Of a DNA stretch of 64,000 nucleotides, positions 23,474-31,315 are shown piece by piece. The DNA comes from Butyrivibrio sp. FCS014. GTDB lineage: Bacteria > Bacillota > Clostridia > Lachnospirales > Lachnospiraceae. The notes under the pieces are model-generated. The model had not been told where the DNA came from. It made no database searches and saw nothing but the letters and a program-made list of their open reading frames with translations. The DNA is taken from contig NZ_JAHA01000007.1 in NCBI RefSeq assembly GCF_000526935.1, positions 372,001 through 436,000 on the forward strand, read 5' to 3'. Position numbers and translations under genes: made by a program. Each line of letters begins with the position of its first letter. The stretch's first letter is position 1.

Positions 23474-25813
23474 ATGCCTAAGAGTAAATTTCGTAAGAAA
23501 ATAGAAAAAAACATAGCAATGTTTTTTGACAAGGTCATGGGCAGCGGACTTGCTCAGGACGAGAACACCGCAGACGGAAAGCGCTACATCACACCGGGTA
23601 TGCCCGAAAAGGTCAGAGAGCTGGCGAGTGAGGGAATCGTGCTTCTTAAAAATGACGGGGGGCTTCCGATCACTGAAGGCAGAAAGGTGTCGGTATTCGG
23701 AAGAGTGCAGCACGACTGGTTCTACGTGGGATACGGCAGCGGCGGAGATGTACATCCGCCCTATGAGATATCTTTTTTCGAGGGACTTAAGAATGCAGGG
23801 ATTTCCTACAACGAGAAATTGAAGACTGTCTATGATTCCTGGTGCGGGCTTGAGGAGAATGAGGCGGACCATGGATATTGGGGACATTGGCCTTATTTTT
23901 ATGAGGAGATGCCCCTGACAGATCAGCTTGTAGAAGAGGCGAAGAGAGAAAGCGATGTTGCCATGGTTATCATCGGAAGGGCAGCAGGCGAGGACCGCGA
24001 GAACAAGCTTGAGGAGGGCAGTTACTATCTGACTGCCACCGAGAAGGACATGCTGTCCAGGGTCACAAAGGCCTTTGATAAGACGATTCTTATCATGGAC
24101 TGCGGCAATGTAATAGACTTGTCTTTTACCGAGGATTACAGACTGTCGGCCATTGTCTATGCATGGCAGCTGGGACAGGAAAATGCCAATGCTCTTGGAA
24201 ATGTTCTGTCCGGAAAGGTATCTCCTTCCGGCAAGCTCAGCGATACCATCGCAAGAAACTACAAGGATTATCCTTCAGCAGATAACTTCGGCGGCAAAGA
24301 ATACAACGACTACGCGGAAGAGATTTATGTGGGCTATCGCCACTTTGTGAGCCTTGCTCCCGAGAAGATACTGTATCCCTTCGGCTTTGGCCTTTCCTAC
24401 ACAACCTTTGGCATCAAGGCTGAGCGCGCATCTGACGCAGGCGTAAAGTGTACCGTCACCAACACCGGAAACTTCCCCGGCAAAGAGGTGGTTCAGGTTT
24501 ATGTGGAAGCGCCCGAAGGAAAACTTAAGAAATCAAAGAAGGTGCTTGTGGGATACGGCAAGACAAAGCTCCTTTCACCGGGAGAGTCCTGCGAAGTCAC
24601 TGTTTCTTTTGACCGGGAAAACTTCGCGTCATTTGATGAAGAGGGAGTGACAGGATTTAAGAACGCCTTTGTCCTCGAGGCCGGAGAATACAAGGTGTTT
24701 GCAGGAACCGACTGCATTAGAAGCGAGAAGATCTACAGCTTTGAGGTTCCTGAGAATACCTGCGTGGAGCAGTGCCTTGATATAAGCGAGGCGACCAGAA
24801 GAGAAAGGATCCTTGCGGATCTGCCAAAAGAGATTGCTCAGACAGGGGACCGCGGCATTAAGCTGGTGGATGTAAAGAACGGAAAGCATACCATGGAGGA
24901 ATTCATTGCCCAGCTTTCCGATGAGGAACTGTGCGATATAGGAAGAGGCGAAGGCGCAATGGGCTCGGCTCTCGGAACAGAGGGAAATGCCGGGGCCTAC
25001 GGCGGAATCACAGAGGCACTTCGCGGCAAGGGAATCCCGCCCATTATCACGGCGGACGGCCCTGCGGGACTGCGTGTGAGAAGATTCACAACGCTTCTTC
25101 CCTGCGGAACAGCCATTGCATGTTCCTTTAATGAGGCGCTGATAGAAGAGGTGTTTGAGCTCATCGGGCAGGAGGCTATGCATTTCGGAATTGATGTTAA
25201 TCTTGCTCCCGGAATGAACATCCACAGAAATCCTCTCTGCGGGCGAAACTTTGAATATTACTCCGAAGATCCGTTCCTTTCGGGACACGTTGCGGCAGCA
25301 GTGGTAAGAGGAATTCAGAAGGGCGGCGCCGTTGCCTGTCCCAAGCACTTTGCCTGCAACAATCAAGAATTTAACAGGAGCCACAACGACAGCAGGGTGT
25401 CAGAGCAGGCTCTCAGGGAGATATATCTTAAGAATTTCGAATACTGCGTAAAGCTTGGAAATCCCGGAAATATCATGACCAGCTACAACAAGGTGAATGG
25501 CGTATGGAGCCACTATAACTACGACCTTGTTACCACTGTGCTAAGAAAAGAATGGGGCTACGAGGGAAATGTCATTACCGACTGGTGGATGAGAAAGGCG
25601 GTATCTCCGGAATTCCCCGGTATTAAGGATAATGCATATCGCATAAGAGCTCAGGTTGATGTGCTGATGCCCGGTAACATGACACCGGTCAATCAGAAGT
25701 ACAAGTTCGACAGGGATCTTTTTGACAGTCTTAGATCAGAAGATGGCATTACAAGGGCTGAGCTTCAGCGTACTGCCGTAAATGTCTGCAAATTTGCCAT
25801 CACCAGGATGTAA
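23474..25813 (+). CDS. GH3 beta-glucosidase with permuted domain order
   Basis: A 779-residue glycoside hydrolase family 3 enzyme with swapped order. The alpha/beta C-terminal domain comes first (about 30-310: IVLLKNDGGLPI, VSVFGRVQ, YPFGFGLSYTTF), then the fibronectin III-like domain (about 315-420). The catalytic (beta/alpha) barrel comes last (about 465-779): ADGPAGLR, NLAPGMNIHRNPLCGRNFEYYSEDP, ACPKHFACNNQE and VITDWWM with nucleophile Asp703. The same permutation is known from Butyrivibrio fibrisolvens and Ruminococcus albus beta-glucosidases. No signal peptide is present, so it probably hydrolyses imported oligosaccharides. AAGAGGAAA precedes the ATG. Confidence 0.92.
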   Translation: MPKSKFRKKIEKNIAMFFDKVMGSGLAQDENTADGKRYITPGMPEKVRELASEGIVLLKNDGGLPITEGRKVSVFGRVQHDWFYVGYGSGGDVHPPYEISFFEGLKNAGISYNEKLKTVYDSWCGLEENEADHGYWGHWPYFYEEMPLTDQLVEEAKRESDVAMVIIGRAAGEDRENKLEEGSYYLTATEKDMLSRVTKAFDKTILIMDCGNVIDLSFTEDYRLSAIVYAWQLGQENANALGNVLSGKVSPSGKLSDTIARNYKDYPSADNFGGKEYNDYAEEIYVGYRHFVSLAPEKILYPFGFGLSYTTFGIKAERASDAGVKCTVTNTGNFPGKEVVQVYVEAPEGKLKKSKKVLVGYGKTKLLSPGESCEVTVSFDRENFASFDEEGVTGFKNAFVLEAGEYKVFAGTDCIRSEKIYSFEVPENTCVEQCLDISEATRRERILADLPKEIAQTGDRGIKLVDVKNGKHTMEEFIAQLSDEELCDIGRGEGAMGSALGTEGNAGAYGGITEALRGKGIPPIITADGPAGLRVRRFTTLLPCGTAIACSFNEALIEEVFELIGQEAMHFGIDVNLAPGMNIHRNPLCGRNFEYYSEDPFLSGHVAAAVVRGIQKGGAVACPKHFACNNQEFNRSHNDSRVSEQALREIYLKNFEYCVKLGNPGNIMTSYNKVNGVWSHYNYDLVTTVLRKEWGYEGNVITDWWMRKAVSPEFPGIKDNAYRIRAQVDVLMPGNMTPVNQKYKFDRDLFDSLRSEDGITRAELQRTAVNVCKFAITRM

Positions 25814-25820
25814 GGAAAGC

Positions 25821-25829
25821 TGTTATAAT
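25821..25829 (+). promoter_or_regulatory. Extended -10 promoter of the DUF362 gene
   Basis: TGT-TATAAT lies 40 bases upstream of the ATG at 25869, just after the GH3 stop codon. Confidence 0.5.
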
Positions 25830-25868
25830 TAATTGTAATGACTGGATTTTTTGAAGAAGGAGGCACTT

Positions 25869-26762
25869 ATGGGATCAGTATCAAAGGTTTATTTTTCAAG
25901 AACTATTACACCGCAGCAGGTTGTAAAAATGTATGAGACACTGGGCAAGAAGCTTGAGGGCAAAGTGGCTGTAAAGGTTCATTCCGGCGAGGACGGAAAC
26001 CAGAACTTCTTAAAACCTGAGTTTTTCAGACCCATGGTTGAGCATGTAAACGGAACTGTTGTTGAGTGCAATACCGCCTATGACGGAGAGAGAAATTACA
26101 CTGACAAGCATAAGGTTCTCATTAAGAAGCACGGCTGGAACGATTTCTTTACCGTTGATCTTATGGATGCGGAAGGCCCGGATATTGAGCTTCCAATTGC
26201 AAATCCCAGGCATTTAAAGAGTGATATCGTGGGCAAGAACCTTGCAAACTATGATTCCATGCTGGTGCTCTCACACTTCAAGGGACATCCCATGGGCGGC
26301 TACGGCGGAGCTTTGAAGCAGCTCTCCATCGGATGCGCATCAACAGCAGGCAAGGTAAATATCCACTCTGCAGGCAAATATGTAAAGGCAGAGGAACAGA
26401 CCGTTGTCTGGGGAGACCTTCCTCCGCAGGATGCTTTCCTGGAGTCCATGGCGGAAGCGGCTTCTGCAGTTGTCGACTACTTCAAGGGCAACATGGTCTT
26501 CATAAACGTTATGAAGAACCTGTCCGTTGACTGTGACTGCTGCGCGGTTGCCGAGGACCCCTGCATGGCTGATGTGGGAATTCTGGCATCAACAGATCCT
26601 GTGGCCATTGACAGGGCCTGCATGGATCTCATCTATAAGGCAGATGATCCCGGTCGTGATCACTTCCTTGAGAGGGTTCAGACCAGAAACGGTGAGCACA
26701 CCATCGACACCGCAGCAGGACTGGGCTTTGGAGTTAAGGAGTATGAGCTGATCGAAATCTGA
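25869..26762 (+). CDS. DUF362 domain protein
   Basis: A 297-residue DUF362 (COG2006) protein. Features include KVAVKVHSGEDGN, the conserved ADP-like turn VLSHFKGHPMGGYGGALKQLSIGCAS and a late DPVAIDRACMDLI. Several Cys (VDCDCCAVAEDPC) cluster in the second half and might bind metal. Many relatives carry two 4Fe-4S ferredoxin motifs; this one has no CxxCxxC pattern. Function is unproven in the family. AAGAAGGAGG is 5 bases from the ATG at 25869, so that start is preferred over the upstream open frame. The Nudix gene follows 29 bases later. Confidence 0.85.
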   Translation: MGSVSKVYFSRTITPQQVVKMYETLGKKLEGKVAVKVHSGEDGNQNFLKPEFFRPMVEHVNGTVVECNTAYDGERNYTDKHKVLIKKHGWNDFFTVDLMDAEGPDIELPIANPRHLKSDIVGKNLANYDSMLVLSHFKGHPMGGYGGALKQLSIGCASTAGKVNIHSAGKYVKAEEQTVVWGDLPPQDAFLESMAEAASAVVDYFKGNMVFINVMKNLSVDCDCCAVAEDPCMADVGILASTDPVAIDRACMDLIYKADDPGRDHFLERVQTRNGEHTIDTAAGLGFGVKEYELIEI

Positions 26763-26791
26763 GAGTAATCTGTTTGTGGCGGGGCTTTGGT

Positions 26792-27193
26792 ATGAAAACG
26801 GTTAATGTTGTCGCAGCAATCATCTGTGACAATTACGATAGAAAGACAAAGATATTTGCGACCCAGCGGGGATACGGCGACTATAAGGATGGCTGGGAAT
26901 TCCCCGGAGGAAAGATAGAAGAAGGGGAGACTCCCCGGCAGGCTCTTGTCCGGGAGATTCGAGAAGAGCTTGGAGCAGGAATAGTAGTTCATGATCTTGT
27001 TGACGTTATAGATTATGACTATGAGAAGTTCCATCTTCACATGAACTGCTACTGGGCCACCGTGGAAGAAGGGAAGTTAAAGCTTTTAGAGCACGAAGCC
27101 GCGAAATGGCTTAAGAAAGATGAACTGGACAGCGTCGACTGGCTGCCGGCGGATCTTGGTATTCTTCCCAAACTGGCAGCAGCAATGGTCTGA
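26792..27193 (+). CDS. MutT-like Nudix hydrolase
   Basis: A 133-residue Nudix protein. The box GKIEEGETPRQALVREIREELGA is complete, preceded by WEFPGGKIE as in MutT/8-oxo-dGTP diphosphatases that sanitise the nucleotide pool. It is short, as MutT proteins are. The ATG at 26792 starts MKTVNVVAAIICD; an upstream TTG is in frame but lacks support. Its stop overlaps the next gene's ATG (TGATG), so translation is coupled to the membrane protein. Confidence 0.87.
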   Translation: MKTVNVVAAIICDNYDRKTKIFATQRGYGDYKDGWEFPGGKIEEGETPRQALVREIREELGAGIVVHDLVDVIDYDYEKFHLHMNCYWATVEEGKLKLLEHEAAKWLKKDELDSVDWLPADLGILPKLAAAMV

Positions 27194-28005
27194 TGGGAAT
27201 CGCGATGTTTGAATATTTCTGGAAACAACAGGATGATATACCTGCAGGGATGGGCTACCCATTATTTGGTGTGGCCCATCTTCTGAGTGTGGCAATCACC
27301 CTGTTTTTTGTTGTGATTCTGGCCCGGTGGATAATGGGGCCTGGAGCGGCAAAGCGAGCACGGATCCTCAGGGGGATTCCTCTTTTTATGGTGGGCTTGG
27401 AAGTTTTCAAGGATCTCTTTCTGGTTTCTGTCGGAAGATTTGGAATCGGATACCTCCCGCTCCATATTTGCAGTATCGGGATATTCGTATTTCTTTTGCG
27501 GGAAGCTGGTTCCCGGCGGCGCCCGCTGTGGCAGTGGGTAAGGGACGTCTTTGGCGAGATTGCCTTCATCCTTATAATGCCGGCGTCTTTTACGGCCCTT
27601 ATCTTTGCAGACTGGACGGTGTACTACCCGGTTCTTAACTTCATGAATATTTACAGCTACATCTGGCATGGGCTGCTGATTCTTTACCCTGTTGTTCTGT
27701 GGCTTACCGGGGAAGTGTCGCCATCCATCCGGCATGTTCACTGCGTGCTTTTGTTCCTGTGCGTTGTAGTGCCGCCAATCTATGCCTTTGACAAGCATTT
27801 TGGCTGCAATTACTTCTTTGTCAATTGGCCGGTTCCGGGCAGTCCGTTGTCCTGGCTTTCATCTTTCATGGGAAATCCCGGGTATCTTGTGGGCTACGCC
27901 CTGCTGACACTGGCAGTGATCCTGCTGATGTACCTTGGCGTGTGGGCTGCCGGAAAATGTATATTCGGAGACAGGTCTTCTGACACGAAGCCGGTTTCGC
28001 TATAA
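27193..28005 (+). CDS. YwaF/TIGR02206-family membrane protein
   Basis: A 270-residue protein with about seven hydrophobic segments. YPLFGVAHLLSVAITLF, YLPLHICSIGIFVFLL, YSYIWHGLLILYPVVL and NYFFVNWPVPGSPLSWL are the conserved blocks of the TIGR02206 (YwaF) family, whose function is unknown. The conserved His in the first and second blocks sit near the membrane face. It is translationally coupled to the Nudix gene by a one-base overlap. It is followed by the hairpin-repeat array rather than a single terminator. Confidence 0.82.
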   Translation: MGIAMFEYFWKQQDDIPAGMGYPLFGVAHLLSVAITLFFVVILARWIMGPGAAKRARILRGIPLFMVGLEVFKDLFLVSVGRFGIGYLPLHICSIGIFVFLLREAGSRRRPLWQWVRDVFGEIAFILIMPASFTALIFADWTVYYPVLNFMNIYSYIWHGLLILYPVVLWLTGEVSPSIRHVHCVLLFLCVVVPPIYAFDKHFGCNYFFVNWPVPGSPLSWLSSFMGNPGYLVGYALLTLAVILLMYLGVWAAGKCIFGDRSSDTKPVSL

Positions 28006-28020
28006 TATCAAGTCACTTAA

Positions 28021-28190
28021 AAAAATAGCGAGAAAAATGTCCGGTTTTCGCTATTATTCAGAATAGTTCCCAAAAATAGCGAAGGATTTCTTGATTTCCT
28101 TCGCTATTTTTTTAATGTTTCCTTAAATATAGCGAAAAAGGCCTGATTTTCTCGCTATATTTTAAGGTCATGCCAAATAATAGCGAAATC
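28021..28190. repeat. Array of about 3.5 hairpin repeats, 51-53 nt period
   Basis: TAGCGA occurs at 28026, 28077, 28130 and 28181, and its complement TCGCTA at 28048, 28101 and 28152. Each pair forms a hairpin: 28021-28058, 28072-28111 (perfect 15 bp with a T tail) and 28121-28167 (15 bp with one bulge). The fourth copy is a half-site. Loops differ while stems keep complementarity. The first hairpins probably end the upstream operon; a tandem series of related dyads suggests a repeated element. Confidence 0.85.
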
Positions 28191-28233
28191 ACATCTTACA
28201 TGAGTACACCGACCCTTTCAGCACCCTCTCCGC

Positions 28234-28300
28234 AGCCGCCTTGCCAGGGCAATCGCCTTGCCACATCAATCGCCTTGCCACGGCAATCGCCTTGCCGTCA
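28234..28300. repeat. 17-nt tandem repeat, four copies
   Basis: CGCCTTGCC starts at 28237, 28254, 28271 and 28288, exactly 17 bases apart, with AAT before three copies and varying CCACATC/ACGGC spacers. The period is not a multiple of three, so it is not coding. The rest of the gap to 28447 shows only a possible promoter. Confidence 0.8.
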
Positions 28301-28385
28301 CGCCGCCCAGCCCTCCGTATGGTTGAGCGCTCGATACGCTCTGGTTCGTTCCCGCCTCCATCACTGATTTCATAATTCTTTTAGA

Positions 28386-28412
28386 TTTACATTCCCCAAA
28401 ATAGAGTATGAT
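28386..28412 (+). promoter_or_regulatory. Possible promoter of the lipoprotein gene
   Basis: TTTACA, a short 15-base spacer and TATGAT lie 36 bases upstream of the ATG; the spacer is shorter than ideal. Confidence 0.3.
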
Positions 28413-28447
28413 TAATTCGTTGCGATTAGTTTAAGGAGGAGTATATT

Positions 28448-28990
28448 ATGAAAAGGAAAATTGTAATCGTACTGGCATGCTGCATGGCTCTTGGCCTGGC
28501 TGCATGCGGATCAAACAGTGAGGAAACAAGCGGCCTTCAGGTGGAGACAGTGGCGCAGCAGGACGCTGAGACAGCAGCAGAGCCCGCAGCTGATGCAGAC
28601 CAGGGAAAAGAAACATCACAGGACGCCGAGACAGCAGCAGAGCCCGCAGCAGACGCCAATCAGGCCACAGACACAACACAGGCCACAGACACAGTTCAGG
28701 GAGCCATCACTGAGGAGCAGGCCCTTAATGCAGTGCGTAATTATTGCTTTGCAAGTCAGCCGGATCTGAAGGATATGGTGAATTCCGATGACTACACCAT
28801 CTATTGGGAGGTTTCCACCAACGATGCCGGCGAGATTGTGGTTCTTTACAGATCCTACACAGCAGCGCTGATTCGCTATTACATTGATCCCGCAACCGGC
28901 GACGCATATGTAACCGAGCAGGTTCCCGGAATCATAGATGATGAGCAGAAGAACGGTGAGACCCTCAACATCAGGGAGTACATGGACTAA
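28448..28990 (+). CDS. Predicted lipoprotein with duplicated acidic spacer
   Basis: A 180-residue secreted lipoprotein. The signal ends with the lipobox GLAAC. The spacer contains two copies of QDAETAAEPAADA (60-nt DNA period, second copy beginning near 28618) followed by two shorter QATDT units, so it has grown by slippage. The C-terminal 90 residues (EEQALNAVRNYC through YVTEQVPGII) form a compact domain like those in other Lachnospiraceae lipoproteins, beginning with a helix and followed by paired strands. AAGGAGGAG precedes the ATG. Ligand or partner is unknown. Confidence 0.75.
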   Translation: MKRKIVIVLACCMALGLAACGSNSEETSGLQVETVAQQDAETAAEPAADADQGKETSQDAETAAEPAADANQATDTTQATDTVQGAITEEQALNAVRNYCFASQPDLKDMVNSDDYTIYWEVSTNDAGEIVVLYRSYTAALIRYYIDPATGDAYVTEQVPGIIDDEQKNGETLNIREYMD

Positions 28991-29086
28991 GCTTTTGCAG
29001 TCCCGCCAAGGACAGGAGCAATCCCGCCCGGACAAGAGCAAATACCCCGGTAAAAGAGCCATCACTTTAGGAGAGGTATAAAAAGT

Positions 29087-30079
29087 ATGGGGACGAATTC
29101 TGATAACGAGCACATCATAGAAATGGAGCAGCTCTTCGCAAGGATTCTGAAGGCACAGGATGCCTGGCAATCCGACAAGACCGGAAAAAGTGAGGAATAT
29201 CTTAAACTCCAATCCAATGTGCGAAGGCTTGAAGAATACTACGAATCTCCCCTGTGGAAAAGAGACTTCGAAAGAGATGAGCGTGGAGAAATCCCAAAAG
29301 ACATAGCAAGGGGTGTTCTCTCGGAAGATGGCATTTACAATATGCTTGAGGAGAACAGAGAAATCCTGGCGACTATAGTCGGAAGCAATAAGATTGCAGT
29401 GGTTTTCCCGGGTATCGGATACCACAGTGACAAGCCCCTTCTGTATTACTCCAGGAAACTGGCAAGGGAAGCCGGTTATATTATCGTTGAGATCACTTAT
29501 GAATTCCCGCATAAACCCGGGGATATAAAAGAAAACGCAGGCAGGATGAAGAATGCCTTCGAGATTGCGGCAGAGCAGGCCACAGAGCAGCTTTCACCGC
29601 TGAAGCTCGATCAATGCGGAGATGTTCTTTTTATAGGAAAGAGCATAGGTACCGCGGTTGCGGCATATTACAATGAGCAGAACAAAACAGGGGCAAGGCA
29701 GATTGTGTTTACGCCGGTACCCCAGACCTTTGATCTGCTGATGGCAGGGAATGCCTTGGCATCACAGTATGACGATAAAACAACCGGCGCATCATCCGGC
29801 AGTGAAAACTCAGATTTTGACCGTTCCATTGTCTTACATGGCGGCTCCGGCTCTGATCACGACCGCCCCATTGTCTTCCACGGCAGCGCAGATCCCTGGT
29901 GCGACACAAAGCTTGCAGTGGATAGATGCAAAGAACTGGGCCTTCCGCTTTATATAACGGATAATGCCAACCATTCACTTGAGATGGGCTCTGTACTTAC
30001 GGATATTGCAAATCTTCAGACAATCCTGGGCACCGTCTCGGATTATATCAAAGACCCTTACTCTGTCGATTCTCTGTAG
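29087..30079 (+). CDS. DUF4298 domain fused to an alpha/beta hydrolase-like domain
   Basis: A 330-residue fusion. Residues 1-95 match DUF4298, a small helical domain: MEQLFARILKAQDAW, NVRRLEEYYESPLWKRDFE, GVLSEDGIYNMLEE. Residues 105-325 are an alpha/beta hydrolase-like domain: VVFPGIGYHSDKPLLYYSRKL, nucleophile elbow IGKSIGTAVA, HGSADPWCD for the acid and NANHSLE for the His. A 42-nt in-frame duplication near 29819 and 29861 repeats the strand before the acid (SIVLHGG / PIVFHGS). GGAGAGG precedes the ATG. Activity is likely esterase-like; the N domain's role is unknown. The 3' end overlaps the convergent LacI gene. Confidence 0.8.
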   Translation: MGTNSDNEHIIEMEQLFARILKAQDAWQSDKTGKSEEYLKLQSNVRRLEEYYESPLWKRDFERDERGEIPKDIARGVLSEDGIYNMLEENREILATIVGSNKIAVVFPGIGYHSDKPLLYYSRKLAREAGYIIVEITYEFPHKPGDIKENAGRMKNAFEIAAEQATEQLSPLKLDQCGDVLFIGKSIGTAVAAYYNEQNKTGARQIVFTPVPQTFDLLMAGNALASQYDDKTTGASSGSENSDFDRSIVLHGGSGSDHDRPIVFHGSADPWCDTKLAVDRCKELGLPLYITDNANHSLEMGSVLTDIANLQTILGTVSDYIKDPYSVDSL

Positions 30080-31107
30080 ATCAGATCCGTCTCCGTATAT
30101 GTAATCCTGTAGTTAAGATCCGGCTGCTCAATCCTGGATATCACAAGATTTGCAGCTGAGTAGCCGATGATCTGGCTGTGAATATGGCTTGTAGACAGGG
30201 AAGGAGTCATGATCTTGGACTCCGGTGAGTCATCAAAGCCAAACAGCTTTATATCTTTAGGGCACTCGATGCCCATCTTTCTAAGTCCGTAGAGAAGATC
30301 AAGCGCCACGAAGTCGTTGGCGCATACAAACATTTCCGGTAATTCTTTCATATTCTGAAGAGCCTTGTACAGATATTCCTTGTAGTTGGCGTCGTGTGGA
30401 TGAACCTCAGACAGGCAGTAATCCTCATTAAAACTAAGGTTGTTGATGTACAGCGCCTCTCTGAAGGCCATGAAACGCTCGTAGAAGGAGCGGCAGTGTG
30501 TCACCTGGCCAACGAACCCGACTTTAGTGATATTTCTTTTGCTCATATCATTTATGACGGTGTAGATGCTCGAGAAGTTGTCCATCAGCAGAATGTCCGC
30601 ATTCAGCGGCTTCCAGTAGCTGGCCACGGGGGCATCGATCATAAGCACCGGGATTCCCATGCTGCAGAGCATCTCGCAATATGGATGATTGAACATCTCG
30701 ATGCAGACGATGGCCTTGGTGTTGTCGGGCCTGAAAGAGATGGGAAGGCTAAGGTCTGCCACATTGTTCTCGTCAACCCTGTGCATCGTCAGGCTGTACC
30801 CTAATATGGATATCTCATGCTGAAACTTATCCAGCATGGTGGATGCGAAATGAGAATTGTTAAGGAAGCTTCCGGTGAAAAGAGCTATCTCTCCGGAGGC
30901 TTTTGCTTTGGCTACGGAAGGATTCCTGATCTCTGAAACCGAATTGGCATAGGAGAACTGCTTGTATCCCATTTCTATAGCCTTCTCAAGAACCTTCTGT
31001 CTGGTGGATTCCGCCAGAACTCCCGTATTATTGATTGCTTTTGAAACTGTATTGCGGGAAACGCCAAGAGCGTCCGCTATATCCTGAAGGGTAACTTTAT
31101 TAGCCAT
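30058..31107 (-). CDS. LacI-family transcriptional regulator of the fructoside locus
   Basis: A 349-residue LacI-type repressor. The helix-turn-helix is at residues 5-24 (TLQDIADALGVSRNTVSKAI), followed by the hinge and a periplasmic-binding-like sugar domain ending with FGFDDSPESKIMTPSLSTSH. The start at 31107 has GGAG upstream; longer in-frame starts lie in the promoter. It diverges from the ABC importer, and TTTTACA-AA-TGTAAAA operators lie in the gap, including half-sites within its own promoter, so self-repression is likely. The effector is probably a fructoside or phosphorylated sugar. Its last 22 bases overlap the convergent hydrolase gene. Confidence 0.9.
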   Translation of the reverse strand: MANKVTLQDIADALGVSRNTVSKAINNTGVLAESTRQKVLEKAIEMGYKQFSYANSVSEIRNPSVAKAKASGEIALFTGSFLNNSHFASTMLDKFQHEISILGYSLTMHRVDENNVADLSLPISFRPDNTKAIVCIEMFNHPYCEMLCSMGIPVLMIDAPVASYWKPLNADILLMDNFSSIYTVINDMSKRNITKVGFVGQVTHCRSFYERFMAFREALYINNLSFNEDYCLSEVHPHDANYKEYLYKALQNMKELPEMFVCANDFVALDLLYGLRKMGIECPKDIKLFGFDDSPESKIMTPSLSTSHIHSQIIGYSAANLVISRIEQPDLNYRITYTETDLIYRESTE

Positions 31108-31173
31108 GATTTTTCTCCGATAAATTATATAGACTGTGTGCTCTTTTTCCACACATCAAAAAGCACCGTTTTC

Positions 31174-31202
31174 ATTATAAAATGTAAAATCAAATGTGTC
31201 AA
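31174..31202 (-). promoter_or_regulatory. Consensus promoter of the LacI-type gene
   Basis: On the minus strand TTGACA, a 17-base spacer and TATAAT match the sigma-A consensus exactly. The spacer and -35 flank carry TTTACAT half-operators. Confidence 0.85.
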
Positions 31203-31216
31203 ATGTAAAGAGAATA

Positions 31217-31232
31217 TTTTACAAATGTAAAA
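31217..31232. promoter_or_regulatory. Operator-like palindrome O1
   Basis: TTTTACA-AA-TGTAAAA, a perfect 16-bp dyad, 8 bases upstream of the importer's -35. Related half-sites occur near 31181 and 31202. Confidence 0.75.
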
Positions 31233-31240
31233 CTATCCTG

Positions 31241-31269
31241 TTGACACATTATTTCACCCGTGGTATATT
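31241..31269 (+). promoter_or_regulatory. Promoter of the ABC importer operon
   Basis: TTGACA (31241-31246), a 17-base spacer and TATATT (31264-31269), with TG at the extended -10 position. Confidence 0.85.
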
Positions 31270-31287
31270 TTACATACGCAAACGAAA

Positions 31288-31303
31288 TGTTACAAATGTA
31301 AAA
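31288..31303. promoter_or_regulatory. Operator-like palindrome O2
   Basis: TGTTACA-AA-TGTAAAA, the O1 sequence with one change, placed just after the expected transcription start and 71 bases from O1. It would block elongation or support looping. Confidence 0.75.
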
Positions 31304-31315
31304 GAGGGGAGCAAT

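Noticed and set aside
24629..25384. Long antisense ORF of 251 codons inside the GH3 gene
   Set aside because: It is a shadow of the real GH3 frame, with no ribosome site or recognisable product.
28021..28300. CRISPR array
   Set aside because: Repeats are hairpins with 51-53 nt period and no unique spacers of constant length, and the 17-nt repeats are too short; no cas genes are present.
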